Origin: Gammaproteobacteria bacterium
Lineage (GTDB): Bacteria > Pseudomonadota > Gammaproteobacteria > Pseudomonadales > Pseudomonadaceae
Direction: 5' to 3'
DNA: 48,366 bases
NCBI GenBank assembly: GCA_903970465.1
Contig: CAJCIO010000044.1
Span: 1-48,366 of the forward strand
This document shows, one piece after another, positions 15,790 to 24,451 of this stretch. Positions within the stretch are counted from its first letter, which is position 1. Each line of letters opens with the position of its first letter. The position numbers were made by a program, and so were the translations under genes. The notes beneath the pieces are model-generated. The model searched no databases and was not told the DNA's origin. It worked only from the letters and a program-made list of their open reading frames with translations.

Positions 15790-18078
15790 CTACTTCAACT
15801 GCAGCACCTCAGCGCCACCATCTGCCTCGATTTGCGCTGGCGTAAACGGCAGCGGGCGCCACTGCTGTGCCGAGAACAGCTGTGTCTGGTCCTTGAAATG
15901 CCTGGAGGCCGGATCGCTGGACTGGGAAAACGTCAGCAGCCCCTGGGCGACCGGGCCAGCCTGGTCGAAGCTGACCACCTGAATGTAGCTGCTGCCGGCT
16001 TCGACTTCGAACCCATTACCCACCGGCATCGAGGTGATCGCGTTGTAGACCCCCAGCCTGCCGGCGCCACCGGGAATCGCGATACGCTGTTCCCCGCGGC
16101 GTACCGTTTGCAGTTCACCCCAACGCGCATCGGGCGCCAAGCCCATGGCCGCGACACGGGCCTGGGCGTCGCTCAAGCTCTGCGCCAGATGCTCGGCCAC
16201 ATCGGCTCGCTCCCAGGCTATACCGCGCGGGGTATGGATCGGATCGCTGACCGAAAACGGCTGGCGCCAAGGCTCCTGGCCTTTTTGCAGCGCATCCATG
16301 GTCAGCTGGAAATACACCAGGCCCAAGCCGCTGTCGACCTGCGCGCGACGATCCCATCGGCCGAGCGCGCTGCAGGCTGGCCTTAGCGCATCGCCCCGCT
16401 GGGCACGGCAGAACGCCAGAATGTCATCCAGCGCCAGATCGGCAAGATGCACCCGATTACCCGTCACCAGCCCGGCCAGAAACGCAGCGGACAGCGGCCC
16501 GTTGCCGTGCTCCTGAAGCTGGGTCAGGGCGAAACGTGCCCGCAGCCCCAACGGTTGATCATTGCGACTGATCAAGGGTGAAAAACCTACCAAAGGCGCA
16601 GCGGGCTGGGTCATCCAGGCGCTGTCGTTGGAGTTTTGCAACACGTCAGTGCGCAGCAGTTGCGGCAGATGCCGGGCGGCGACGATGCCCTTCTGGCTGG
16701 CGCCGGGATCGTCCTGCCAGTTGCACGCGCTGCGGCTACCATCCAGCCCCGGCAACCCGGCCTTCACCAGGGCCGGATCGGCGCATTGGGCCAATTGGGC
16801 CGTCGGGAGGTTGGGGATCACCGAGGCATTCATGTACAGCGCATCGCCTTGGTCGTCGACCGCCAGGGTGTTGACCCACGGAGTGCCCTGGATCGAGCCG
16901 ACCACCTGCTGCAGCTCCTTGACACTTTTTGCGCGATTGATCGCATCCCATTGAACAAGAATGCGGTCGTTGCCGAGGTTGGCGTCCTGCAGCGCATAGG
17001 CACGCTGCCGATCCCATGGCAGCAGACCGGGGAGCGTCACCAGCGGCCCGAAGCGCGACTCATAGACATCATGGCTGACCGTCACCACCTTGCCATCCGC
17101 TTCGCGTACCTGCACCTGGATGCTGCGTTTTTGCAGCGCCTCGCGATGGCCGTCGATGCTGTAGCTCAGCGGGTCCTGGGCATCGAGCTTGAGGCTGTGC
17201 AGGGTGAAGTGGCTGGAATGATCGACCGTGTGACTCCAGGCCATATGCTGGTTGAAACCGATGTTCACCAACGGCAGCCCGGGCAGCGCGGCGCCCATCA
17301 CATCCAGTTGGCCGGGCAGCGTGAGGTGCATCTGATAGAAACGCAGGCCGCCGGTCCACGGGAAATGCGGGTTGGCCAACAACAGGCCCTTGCCGTTCTC
17401 GCTGCGCGCCCCACCAACGGCGATCGCATTGCTGCCCCGCGTCTGCGCGAAGCCTTGCAACTGCGCCAGCGATTGCTGCGCGCTGCCGGATGCAGCGGAC
17501 ACCGGCGCGGCGGCCCCCGGCGGCGCGGCAGCCACCAGCGCCTTGGCAAAGCGGCCGATGCCGCCCTCGACCTGCAAACGGCGGGTCAGGCGCACCACAT
17601 CCTCGGTCAACAATGGCCGCAGCCAGCCAGCGTTACGACAGGCTGCGGGTTGCTGATCGACCGGGGTTTGCACCAGGTAGCGATTGAAGCCCGCCACGTA
17701 GCCGCTGATGCGCTGCTGCATAGCGGCCGGCTGAGCTCGCCAGAATGCCTGAACCTGCTCATCGCTATTGAGCCACTGGAAGAAGATATCCGAGGTCAGG
17801 TTGTCCAGGCCCACCGAAGATTGCCCAGCGCGCCCGAGCATAAGCGAGCGCTGGCCATTGACGGTCAGTACTTCATCGGCCAGCAGGCAGAGATTGTCAC
17901 GAGCGTAGGCGTAGCCGATGCCGTAGCCCAGGCCTTGGTCATCATTGGCTTGTACATGGGGCACCCCCAAAGACGACCAGCTGACGGTGGCCGCTGGCGT
18001 GGATGCAGCGGCGGCGCAGGCGGTTGCCAGCAGGCAGCTGGTGGTCAGTACGAAGGCCGATAAAGAATACGAATGCAC
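15790..18078 (-). CDS. pvdQ: Acyl-homoserine lactone acylase/pyoverdine maturation acylase PvdQ
   Basis: Periplasmic Ntn-hydrolase of 762 residues, the same length as Pseudomonas PvdQ. It removes the fatty acyl chain from the pyoverdine precursor and can hydrolyse long-chain acyl-homoserine lactones. A signal peptide (MHSYSLSAFVLTTSCLLATACA) is followed by the alpha subunit. Autoproteolysis should occur before Ser216 (TRGSNAIAVGG), the N-terminal nucleophile of the beta subunit. Downstream stretches NPHFPWTGGLRFYQMHL and AWSHTVDHSSHFT fit the family. A perfect PvdS box lies upstream and fpvI/fpvR are adjacent, as in P. aeruginosa, except that pvdA is absent between them. The gene converges with nitH and ends 56 bp from it. 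Confidence 0.93.
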   Translation of the reverse strand: MHSYSLSAFVLTTSCLLATACAAAASTPAATVSWSSLGVPHVQANDDQGLGYGIGYAYARDNLCLLADEVLTVNGQRSLMLGRAGQSSVGLDNLTSDIFFQWLNSDEQVQAFWRAQPAAMQQRISGYVAGFNRYLVQTPVDQQPAACRNAGWLRPLLTEDVVRLTRRLQVEGGIGRFAKALVAAAPPGAAAPVSAASGSAQQSLAQLQGFAQTRGSNAIAVGGARSENGKGLLLANPHFPWTGGLRFYQMHLTLPGQLDVMGAALPGLPLVNIGFNQHMAWSHTVDHSSHFTLHSLKLDAQDPLSYSIDGHREALQKRSIQVQVREADGKVVTVSHDVYESRFGPLVTLPGLLPWDRQRAYALQDANLGNDRILVQWDAINRAKSVKELQQVVGSIQGTPWVNTLAVDDQGDALYMNASVIPNLPTAQLAQCADPALVKAGLPGLDGSRSACNWQDDPGASQKGIVAARHLPQLLRTDVLQNSNDSAWMTQPAAPLVGFSPLISRNDQPLGLRARFALTQLQEHGNGPLSAAFLAGLVTGNRVHLADLALDDILAFCRAQRGDALRPACSALGRWDRRAQVDSGLGLVYFQLTMDALQKGQEPWRQPFSVSDPIHTPRGIAWERADVAEHLAQSLSDAQARVAAMGLAPDARWGELQTVRRGEQRIAIPGGAGRLGVYNAITSMPVGNGFEVEAGSSYIQVVSFDQAGPVAQGLLTFSQSSDPASRHFKDQTQLFSAQQWRPLPFTPAQIEADGGAEVLQLK

Positions 18079-18131
18079 AAGATCTCCTTGGGCTGCAACC
18101 GCGTGCGCGGCCAGGAATGGTTGTTCAGGGA

Positions 18132-18155
18132 ACGATCAGGGCGACCCGAGATTTA
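18132..18155 (-). promoter_or_regulatory. Iron-starvation (PvdS) box of pvdQ
   Basis: On the minus strand TAAAT is followed by exactly 16 bases and CGT, the PvdS recognition pattern of pyoverdine genes. It lies about 55-80 bp upstream of the pvdQ start. This predicts transcription by RNA polymerase carrying PvdS under iron limitation. Confidence 0.8.
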
Positions 18156-18254
18156 GTCGACAAGTGGCCACCCCGGGGCGGCTATAAATGAAGGGATAGA
18201 GCGAAAGGCAGCAAATCGAAACGAAAAAAAACGCAGATAGTACAAATTCTCATT

Positions 18255-18269
18255 TGACAATGATAACCA
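18255..18269. promoter_or_regulatory. Fur-box-like site
   Basis: TGACAATGATAACCA matches the 7-1-7 Fur motif (TGATAAT-N-ATTATCA) at 12 of 14 positions, about 70 bp upstream of the ECF sigma gene in AT-rich DNA. It would make fpvI iron-repressed through Fur. The lowest-scoring half is the right one. Confidence 0.6.
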
Positions 18270-18338
18270 ACAAAACTAACCTCGTCGCCGTCAAGTAAGG
18301 ATACAAATTTCTGTCAACCTCGCCGCGCAGGTAACCCC

Positions 18339-18884
18339 ATGCAGGACTCAGGCATTACAGACCTCTCGTGCAACGGATTCCCATCGCTTCTGCAAATGCT
18401 GGTATCCAACCGTGCAGGGCTGATCAAGACCGCCGCCCGCATCACCGGATGCCACAGCCGCGCCGAAGACGTCGTGCAGGACGCCTACTTGCGGGTCTCG
18501 CGCATCAACGCCGATACACTGCCCTCCAGTGCCCGGCTCAACTACGTGTTCCGCATCGTACGTAACCTGGCGATTGACCATTATCGCAAGCAGTCGATGG
18601 AGCAGCGTTACTTCGTCAGCGACGAGCAGAACCTCCATTGCGCCCCGCAGTTGTCCAATCCGGAGTCGATCAACGTCGATCTGCAAACCTTGGGCAAAGT
18701 GGAGCACGCGCTGGCACAGCTGCCTGACCGAACGCGCTACGCATTCGTCATGTACCGCGTCCACGGCAAACCGCAAAAAGACATCGCCAGCGAATTGGGC
18801 GTCTCGCCAACCCTGGTGAACTTCATGATTCGTGATGCGCTGGTCCACTGCAGGAATTTCGTCGCCGCCACTCAGACCCACTGA
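18339..18884 (+). CDS. fpvI: ECF sigma factor of the PvdS/FpvI type
   Basis: Iron-starvation sigma factor, 181 residues. Region 2 reads ITGCHSRAEDVVQDAYLRV (~35-53) with the -10-recognition stretch YVFRIVRNLAIDHYRKQ (~69-85). Region 4 reads YRVHGKPQKDIASELGVSPT with a following recognition helix. The wording of both regions is close to PvdS itself. I chose fpvI because the gene sits divergent from pvdQ and upstream of a FecR-type anti-sigma gene, the order pvdQ-(pvdA)-fpvI-fpvR known in P. aeruginosa. FpvI drives the pyoverdine receptor gene fpvA, which is not in the window. Fur control is suggested by the upstream box. A small hairpin lies at 18898-18913 after the gene. Confidence 0.75.
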   Translation: MQDSGITDLSCNGFPSLLQMLVSNRAGLIKTAARITGCHSRAEDVVQDAYLRVSRINADTLPSSARLNYVFRIVRNLAIDHYRKQSMEQRYFVSDEQNLHCAPQLSNPESINVDLQTLGKVEHALAQLPDRTRYAFVMYRVHGKPQKDIASELGVSPTLVNFMIRDALVHCRNFVAATQTH

Positions 18885-19095
18885 GCCTTCGCAGGATGCC
18901 CACCCAGGTGGGCCTCGAACTGCCGCCCTCCCCTCGCAGACCCCGTCAGACCGGACGAATGTCGGTACCCAACTTACAAGCGCGTGGCAATCTGCCGTTA
19001 TTCTGAGCAATACTGGCCCCTGGCGCTATGACTTGCCGCCCGCAAGCACAGGCCCCTACGCAAGCCAGAACAGATCAGTCAGCCGGTAGACCGTC

Positions 19096-20091
19096 ATGCT
19101 TAGCCCTCCTGCCTCAGAGCCATCCAATGATCGTATCAGCGACGAAGCGGCGCACTGGTGCATGCGTGTCACGGCGCCCGACTTCACCGATCAGGAGCGC
19201 GTCCTGCTTGAGCGCTGGTTGAACAGCGACCCGGCTCATCGGCGGGAATTCGACGCCATGCAGGACATCTGGTCCATCAGCGAACGGCTGCCGATGACCA
19301 CACCGAGGCCGCCACCGTCTGCCCAAGTGGTCGCGACTCGACACCGTTATCGCCGCCCGATGTTCGCCGCTGCAATGCTGCTGGCCATACCGGTCATCGG
19401 TCTGGTCGGCTGGCATCTGAACCTCATACCCGACAGCTATCAACGCTACCAGAGCGATTCAGCCCTGCGCGACATCACCCTTGCCGACGGCACCCATGTG
19501 CAGTTGAACCTCGATAGCCAGTTGTCTTTCGCCAACTACAAGGACCGCCGCAACGTGACCCTGAGCAAGGGTGAGGCCTTCTTCGAGGTAACGCACGACG
19601 CCAGCCACCCGTTCCTGGTCAATGCCGGGCAGGGGCAGATCCGCGTCACCGGCACGCAATTCAATGTCTGGACCTACCGGGATCAGGTCGTCGTCACCCT
19701 CACCCAAGGCTCGGTCCAGGTGACGGGCGATACCGGCAAGCCCGATCAACGGGCCTACCTGTCGCCCGGGATGCAGGCGCGTTACGACGTGCGCACCGCA
19801 ACACCGCAGGTCACTGCCGCGTCGCCCGCCCAAGCGCTGGCCTGGCGCAGCGGCAAGCTGGTGCTGGACGATCTTTACTTGAGCGACGCGCTGCCGCAGA
19901 TCAATCGCTATCTGTCAGCACCGGTGCATCTGGGAGATCGCGCCGCCACGCAGATGCGCATCGCAGGCACCTACGACACCCACAATATCGCCGGTCTGGT
20001 GCAAGCCCTGCCCAAGGTGCTGCCGGTCTACCTGAGTCGCAATGACGAGGGTGAAACAGTGATCAACAGCAAGCGTACCTACGCACCGTAG
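19096..20091 (+). CDS. fpvR: FecR-type anti-sigma factor (FpvR-like)
   Basis: Inner-membrane anti-sigma factor of 331 residues. The N-terminal cytoplasmic part (~12-60; DEAAHWCMRV, LLERWLNSDPAHRREFDAMQ) is the DUF4880/FecR N-domain that holds the sigma factor. One membrane segment follows at ~94-112 (FAAAMLLAIPVIGLVGWHL). The periplasmic FecR domain has the typical LADGTHVQLNLDSQLSF and FLVNAGQGQIRVTGTQFNVW. It relays ferri-pyoverdine occupancy of FpvA to FpvI (and PvdS in P. aeruginosa). It lies 211 bp after fpvI; no better upstream start was found, and the gap holds only a weak hairpin. Confidence 0.8.
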   Translation: MLSPPASEPSNDRISDEAAHWCMRVTAPDFTDQERVLLERWLNSDPAHRREFDAMQDIWSISERLPMTTPRPPPSAQVVATRHRYRRPMFAAAMLLAIPVIGLVGWHLNLIPDSYQRYQSDSALRDITLADGTHVQLNLDSQLSFANYKDRRNVTLSKGEAFFEVTHDASHPFLVNAGQGQIRVTGTQFNVWTYRDQVVVTLTQGSVQVTGDTGKPDQRAYLSPGMQARYDVRTATPQVTAASPAQALAWRSGKLVLDDLYLSDALPQINRYLSAPVHLGDRAATQMRIAGTYDTHNIAGLVQALPKVLPVYLSRNDEGETVINSKRTYAP

Positions 20092-20202
20092 CGACACCTT
20101 TGATCGCTTATGGCTCGGCGGTCTTTGCTGGTGGATTGTTCGCGCGCAACGAGTCCGGCGCCACATCAGCATCCGCCATCACATGCCTTAAATTAATTTT
20201 AT

Positions 20203-20218
20203 GCATATCCTAATATGC
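20203..20218. promoter_or_regulatory. AT-rich palindrome upstream of flavin monooxygenase gene
   Basis: GCATAT-CCTA-ATATGC is a perfect 6-bp inverted repeat inside a markedly AT-rich island (about 20185-20265) in otherwise GC-rich DNA. It lies about 130 bp upstream of the monooxygenase start, so it probably marks the promoter and an operator. The binding protein is not identifiable. Sulfur-starvation regulators such as CysB are only a guess from the gene family. Confidence 0.35.
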
Positions 20219-20348
20219 TAAATATTTAGTAATTACCTTAAAAGAAAATCGAATTTCACAGACGCCGCCGATGCTTCTACTGTCATGTCCATTGCTGGGC
20301 GCAGGCTTTGTTGCGCCCTACTCGAAGACATTCCAAAAGGACTTCAGC

Positions 20349-21419
20349 ATGAGCATCGAATTCATCGGCTACATCGCCGGCCACCACAGCTCCGAAATCC
20401 ACCCGCAGGTCGGCCCGGTGCTGCAACCCGAGTACGTCGAAAAAGTCGCCCGCGCCCATGAAGAAGCCGGTTTCGATCGCGCCCTGGTGGCCTTTCATTC
20501 CAACAGCCCGGATAGCACGCTGATCGCCAGCCACGCGGCCAGCGTCACCAAAAAGCTGCAATTCCTGATCGCCCACCGCCCAGGCTTCGCGGCGCCGACT
20601 CTGGCTGCGCGCCAGTTCGCCACCCTGGATACCTTCAATGGCGGGCGCACCGCCGTGCACATCATCACCGGCGGCGACGACAAGGAACTGCGCGGCGACG
20701 GCAGCTATATCGGCAAGGACGAACGCTACGCGCGCACCGATGAGTACCTGACCGTGTTGCGCCAGGAGTGGACCGCCGACCAACCGTTCGACTTCAAGGG
20801 CGAGTATTACCAGTTCGAGGGCGCGCATTCGGCGGTCAAGTCGGCCAAGCCGATCCCGCTGTATTTTGGTGGCTCGTCGGACGCCGCGATCGAGGTGGCC
20901 GGCAAGCATGCCGACGTCTATGCCTTGTGGGGCGAGACCTACGAGCAGGTGCGTGAAGTGGTGGCGCGAGTGCGTGCCGAGGCGGCCAAGCATGGTCGGC
21001 AGGTGCGCTTCAGCCTGTCGCTGCGGCCGATTCTGGCGGCGACCGAAGATCAAGCCTGGGCCCGTGCCGAGCGCATTTTGCAACGCGCCAAGGAAGTGGC
21101 TGCGGACAAAGGCGTAGTGCGCAAGGAGCCGGCCAACGAGGGTTCCAAGCGCTTGCTGGCGGCTGCCGCACAGGGTTCGCGCCTGGACAAACGCTTGTGG
21201 ACGGGGGTTGCCGGGCTGCTGGGTGCCAAGGGTAATTCGACGTCGTTGGTCGGGACTGCCGAGCAGGTGGCTGAAGCGTTGGTGGATTATTACGATCTGG
21301 GGATCACCACCTTTTTGATCCGTGGTTTCGATCCGTTGGAAGATGCCATCGATTATGGCCGCACGTTGATTCCGCTGACGCGGCAGTTGATCGCTCAGCG
21401 TGAGGCGCGGGTGGCTTGA
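20349..21419 (+). CDS. LLM-class flavin-dependent monooxygenase (alkanesulfonate monooxygenase-like)
   Basis: FMNH2-dependent monooxygenase of the bacterial luciferase-like family, 356 residues. The family includes SsuD, MsuD and SfnG, which release sulfite from organosulfonates or sulfones. Visible family stretches are FLIAHRPGFAAPTLAARQFATLD (split around residue 75), GGRTAVHIITGGDDKELRGDG (~98-118) and PLYFGGSSDAAIEVAGKHADVYALWGE in two parts at ~175-200. The chosen ATG gives MSIEFIGYIAGHH; an in-frame ATG 78 bp upstream lacks family support. No flavin reductase or sulfonate transporter is adjacent, so it is a single-gene unit and its substrate is open. Confidence 0.82.
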   Translation: MSIEFIGYIAGHHSSEIHPQVGPVLQPEYVEKVARAHEEAGFDRALVAFHSNSPDSTLIASHAASVTKKLQFLIAHRPGFAAPTLAARQFATLDTFNGGRTAVHIITGGDDKELRGDGSYIGKDERYARTDEYLTVLRQEWTADQPFDFKGEYYQFEGAHSAVKSAKPIPLYFGGSSDAAIEVAGKHADVYALWGETYEQVREVVARVRAEAAKHGRQVRFSLSLRPILAATEDQAWARAERILQRAKEVAADKGVVRKEPANEGSKRLLAAAAQGSRLDKRLWTGVAGLLGAKGNSTSLVGTAEQVAEALVDYYDLGITTFLIRGFDPLEDAIDYGRTLIPLTRQLIAQREARVA

Positions 21420-21459
21420 GCTGAGACGGCTGGCTTGCCGCGAGATGTGCAGCGGCTGA

Positions 21460-21640
21460 ACGGGCCTCTTCGCGAGCAAGCTTTGCTCCCACAGCTGTAC
21501 GCCGTTGGATCTGTCTGCACTGTGGGACTAAGGTTGCGCGTTCGGCGGTGAGGGGGCCGGGCTCCCACAGCTGTACGCAGCTGGATCTGTTTGCACTGTG
21601 GGGCTAAGGTTGCGCGTTCGGCGGTGAGGGGGCCGGGCTT
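21460..21640. repeat. REP-derived repeat cluster
   Basis: A REP (CTCTTCGCGAGCAAGCTTTGCTCCCACAGCTGTACG in two segments around 21465-21500) is followed by a 74-bp near-exact duplication, CTGTGGGACTAAGGTTGCGC at about 21519 and again at about 21594. The duplicated block includes CGGCGGTGAGGGGGCCGGGCT. The 334-bp gap between genes holds nothing else that I can identify. Confidence 0.8.
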
Positions 21641-21753
21641 GTTTGGACAAAATCTCGCGCACGTACACGAACGTAAAACCTTCCGCCCAGCCCCCCTTTC
21701 CCGTAGTCTCACCGCACCTTCTTTGCGGACCGTGCGGGCATCGCTTCACCACC

Positions 21754-22878
21754 ATGCGTAAATTTCTTTTCTCGCTGCTGATCCTGGCCCTGCTGGCCCT
21801 GGCCGGCGCCTACGGGTACTGGGCGGCGCTGCGCCCCAACGGCCATTACCTCTCGGACCTGCGCATCCAGGTCGCCGTCGATCAGGGCACCCCCGGCCAG
21901 AACGGCAACCTGCTGGGCATCCAGCCCGAACTCTTCCCCGGTGACTATCAGGACCCGGAGCGCCTGCGCCGCAAACTCGAAGCCTATCTGCTGCAGGCCC
22001 GTAGCCTGGGCATGATCAACCCCAAGACGGTCGTCATCCTGCCCGAGCACATCGGCAGCTGGCTGTGGATAAAAGGCGAGAAGGAAGAGGTCTATCAGGC
22101 CCGCGGTCGCGATGAGGCCTTCCAGTGGCTGAGCCTGAGCAACCCGGTGCGTTTCGCCAAGGCCTGGCTGAGTGCCCGCAACGGCCATCGCGGGCGCAAC
22201 GCGCGGCTGCGCATGAAGGCCGATGAAATGGCCGCCGACTATCAAGCGCTGTTCGGTGGGCTGGCCAAGGAGTTCGGCGTGACCCTGGTGGCCGGCTCGA
22301 TCGTGCTGCCCTCCCCCCATGTCGAAAGCGGCGTGCTGACGCCCGGCAATGGCTCGCTGTTCAATATCAGCGTGGTGTTCGGCGCAGACGGTGTGCCGCT
22401 GGGTGCGCCCACGCATCAAGTCTTCCCCGATCGTGACAACCGCCGCCTGGTCGAGCCCGGCGACCCTGGCGACCTCGATGTGGTCGACACCCCTGCCGGG
22501 CGCCTGGGCGTGCTGATCGGCACCGACAGCTGGTACCCGGACAACTACCGTCGCCTCCAGGCCAAGGGCGTGCAGCTGCTGGCCATTCCCGCCTTCGTCG
22601 CGGGCCCCGGCCACTGGCAGACACCATGGCGCGGCTACGCCCACCCTCCACCGGCGGCCATGCCGATTCAACCCGGCGAAGTCAGCGAGCAACAGGCCTG
22701 GCAACGCTTGACGCAAGCCGGCGTGATGCCATCAGGGATCAGCGCCGGCCTGAGCGTCTTCATGCACGGGCGCTTCTGGGACGTGGTCGCCGAAGGTCAA
22801 AGCTTTGTCTCGCACAACGGCCAGACCGAAGAAGCCCCGGCCGGCTTTGGTGCGCACCTGATCAATCTATGGCTGTAG
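21754..22878 (+). CDS. Membrane-anchored nitrilase-fold protein lacking catalytic Cys and Lys
   Basis: Carbon-nitrogen hydrolase superfamily protein of 374 residues with one N-terminal membrane anchor (FLFSLLILALLALAGAYGY, residues 4-22). Glu98 in VVILPEHIGSW fits the first catalytic residue. At the site expected for lysine the sequence is PTHQVFPD (His221-Gln222), and at the nucleophile it reads LGVLIGTDSWYP, with Gly256 where Cys is expected. It therefore looks non-catalytic, or catalysis differs. It is probably exposed in the periplasm. The start MRKFLFS was chosen because an upstream in-frame extension runs into repeat-flanking DNA. An AraC regulator follows 42 bp downstream and may be functionally linked. 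Confidence 0.75.
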   Translation: MRKFLFSLLILALLALAGAYGYWAALRPNGHYLSDLRIQVAVDQGTPGQNGNLLGIQPELFPGDYQDPERLRRKLEAYLLQARSLGMINPKTVVILPEHIGSWLWIKGEKEEVYQARGRDEAFQWLSLSNPVRFAKAWLSARNGHRGRNARLRMKADEMAADYQALFGGLAKEFGVTLVAGSIVLPSPHVESGVLTPGNGSLFNISVVFGADGVPLGAPTHQVFPDRDNRRLVEPGDPGDLDVVDTPAGRLGVLIGTDSWYPDNYRRLQAKGVQLLAIPAFVAGPGHWQTPWRGYAHPPPAAMPIQPGEVSEQQAWQRLTQAGVMPSGISAGLSVFMHGRFWDVVAEGQSFVSHNGQTEEAPAGFGAHLINLWL

Positions 22879-22902
22879 CGAGGGGGCTTGCCCCCGAAAA
22901 AT
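22873..22902 (+). repeat. Single REP between nitrilase-fold gene and AraC gene
   Basis: CTGTAGCGAGGGGGCTTGCC followed by CCCGAAAAAT forms a short hairpin (GGGGG-CTTG-CCCCC). It overlaps the last codons and stop of the upstream gene. It is the second REP class in this genome and matches, at 28 of 30 positions, the element found inverted inside xdhA. Confidence 0.8.
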
Positions 22903-22920
22903 CCCTCGGTGCCACCCAAA

Positions 22921-23976
22921 ATGACTGACACCCGCCAACCCCTGCCACTGCGCCTGGGCGACCTGTCCGTAGGCTTTATCCACAGCCTGTCAGCAGCGAT
23001 CCGCCAACGGGGCCACGACCCATTGCCGTTGCTCGCCGGTTACGGCCTCGATCCCGAACGCTTGGCCAGCCCCGGCGCGCGGCTGTCGATCCCGCGTTAC
23101 ATGCGCCTGGGCCATGCGGCGATGCAGCTGTGTGCCGAGCCCGCACTGGGGTTGCACATGGGCGCCTGCAGCCGCTTGCCCCACGCCGGCTTGGCCGGGA
23201 TCACCGCCGCCCAGGCGCCGACGGTGCGCGAGGCAGCGTGGGCGATGATCCGCTTCGAGCCGCTGTACGCCACCAATTATCGCGGCCAGTCGAGCTTTGC
23301 TGAAGACGCTGAGGGTGCGTGGCTGCGCTTCTATTCCATCAGCCCCTACAACGCCTATAACCGTTTTGTGGTGGACGCGGTGCTCAGCGGCTGGCTGGCG
23401 CAGCTCTCAAGCGTTGCAGGTGCAGCGGTGCAAGCGCAGCGCCTGGAAATCGAATTCGAAGCCCCCGCCTACGCCGCGGTCTATCAGCCGTTGAGTGTAC
23501 AGCCGGTGCAGTTCGCCAGCGCCGCTAACCAGCTGCGCCTCGATCAGGCCAGCCTTGCCCTGCGCAACCCGGCGCACTGCCCCTGCACCTGGCAGGAGTT
23601 GCTGGTGCTGTGCGAACAGGCGCTGACGCAACAGACGCGCACTCGCAGCCTGGGCGAGCGCATCACGCAACTGCTGGGGCCCTTGCTAAGCGGCGGTCGC
23701 GAGCCGGATCTGGATGAGGTGGCGGCACGCCTGAAGCTGCCGGTGTGGACGTTGCGGCGCCGGCTGGCCGATGAAGGCACGCAGTTTCGCGCGATCCTCA
23801 ACGACACGCGGCGCGACCTGGCCATGACCTATATCCGCGACACGGAATTGGCCTTTGGCGAGATTGCCTATCTGTTGGGGTTTGCTTCAGCGGAGGCGTT
23901 TCAACGGGCGTTCAAGCGCTGGTGCGGGCAAACCCCCGGGGAGTTTCGGCGCGCGGCGCGCGGTGCTCCGCTGTAG
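22921..23976 (+). CDS. AraC-family transcriptional regulator
   Basis: Regulator of 351 residues. An N-terminal ligand-binding/dimerisation region (arabinose-binding-like family, as in OruR-type regulators; SLSAAIRQRGHDPLPLLAGYG to GLHMGACSRLPHAGLAG) is followed by two C-terminal helix-turn-helix motifs. The second reads AFGEIAYLLGFASAEAFQRA, then FKRWCGQTPGEFRR. The ATG at 22921 is preferred because 11 further upstream codons derive from a REP. It may regulate the preceding membrane nitrilase-fold gene or a distant target; its effector is unknown. Confidence 0.87.
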   Translation: MTDTRQPLPLRLGDLSVGFIHSLSAAIRQRGHDPLPLLAGYGLDPERLASPGARLSIPRYMRLGHAAMQLCAEPALGLHMGACSRLPHAGLAGITAAQAPTVREAAWAMIRFEPLYATNYRGQSSFAEDAEGAWLRFYSISPYNAYNRFVVDAVLSGWLAQLSSVAGAAVQAQRLEIEFEAPAYAAVYQPLSVQPVQFASAANQLRLDQASLALRNPAHCPCTWQELLVLCEQALTQQTRTRSLGERITQLLGPLLSGGREPDLDEVAARLKLPVWTLRRRLADEGTQFRAILNDTRRDLAMTYIRDTELAFGEIAYLLGFASAEAFQRAFKRWCGQTPGEFRRAARGAPL

Positions 23977-23981
23977 CGGGG

Positions 23982-24068
23982 TTATAGCTCAGTGGCGTCG
24001 TCAGCGGGTTCCAGCGGATCGGTTTCGGCGGCGCGGTATTCAAGCAGTTCTTCCCAGTAGTCGTCCAT
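23982..24068 (-). CDS. Small acidic protein, 28 residues (hypothetical)
   Basis: Small open frame MDDYWEELLEYRAAETDPL continuing to EPADDATEL. It has a clear ribosome-binding site AAAGGA about eight bases before the ATG. The product is strongly acidic, with a short amphipathic helix (DYWEELLEYR) and no membrane segment. It lies convergent to the AraC gene, ending 5 bp from it. No function can be assigned; the ribosome-binding site and good codon use are the support. Confidence 0.45.
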   Translation of the reverse strand: MDDYWEELLEYRAAETDPLEPADDATEL

Positions 24069-24451
24069 GGTGTAGTCCTTTGGCTGCGGTTTGTGGTGCG
24101 TGGATTTATTGACCATAGACGGGAAGATAAAGTGCCGTGGTGAAAATTGGGTGACGGTCGCGTGCAAGACTGATGACGAGGACAAAGCCCAAGCCACATC
24201 TGTGTAGCGAGGGGGCGTTTACAGGGTGAGGCTGATCGCCTCTTCGCGGGCAGACAGCACAGATGACCGGTGGACATGTGATATTTGTTGCTAACATCTT
24301 GTAGTGATTGCTTGCTTTGCGCGGATACCAAGGACCTCTATAGTCGCCGCCGTCGTTGCCAAATCAACGACCGGATTTCGCAGTCCGTGCATCGCTAGAC
24401 TTGTCAGCGCCATCTTCGGATGGCGTTGCCGTAAACACGCAATCGCGTTAT

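Noticed and set aside
18898..18913. Hairpin GCCCACC-CA-GGTGGGC between fpvI and fpvR as terminator
   Set aside because: Only a 7-bp stem with a two-base loop and no T-run; too weak to call.
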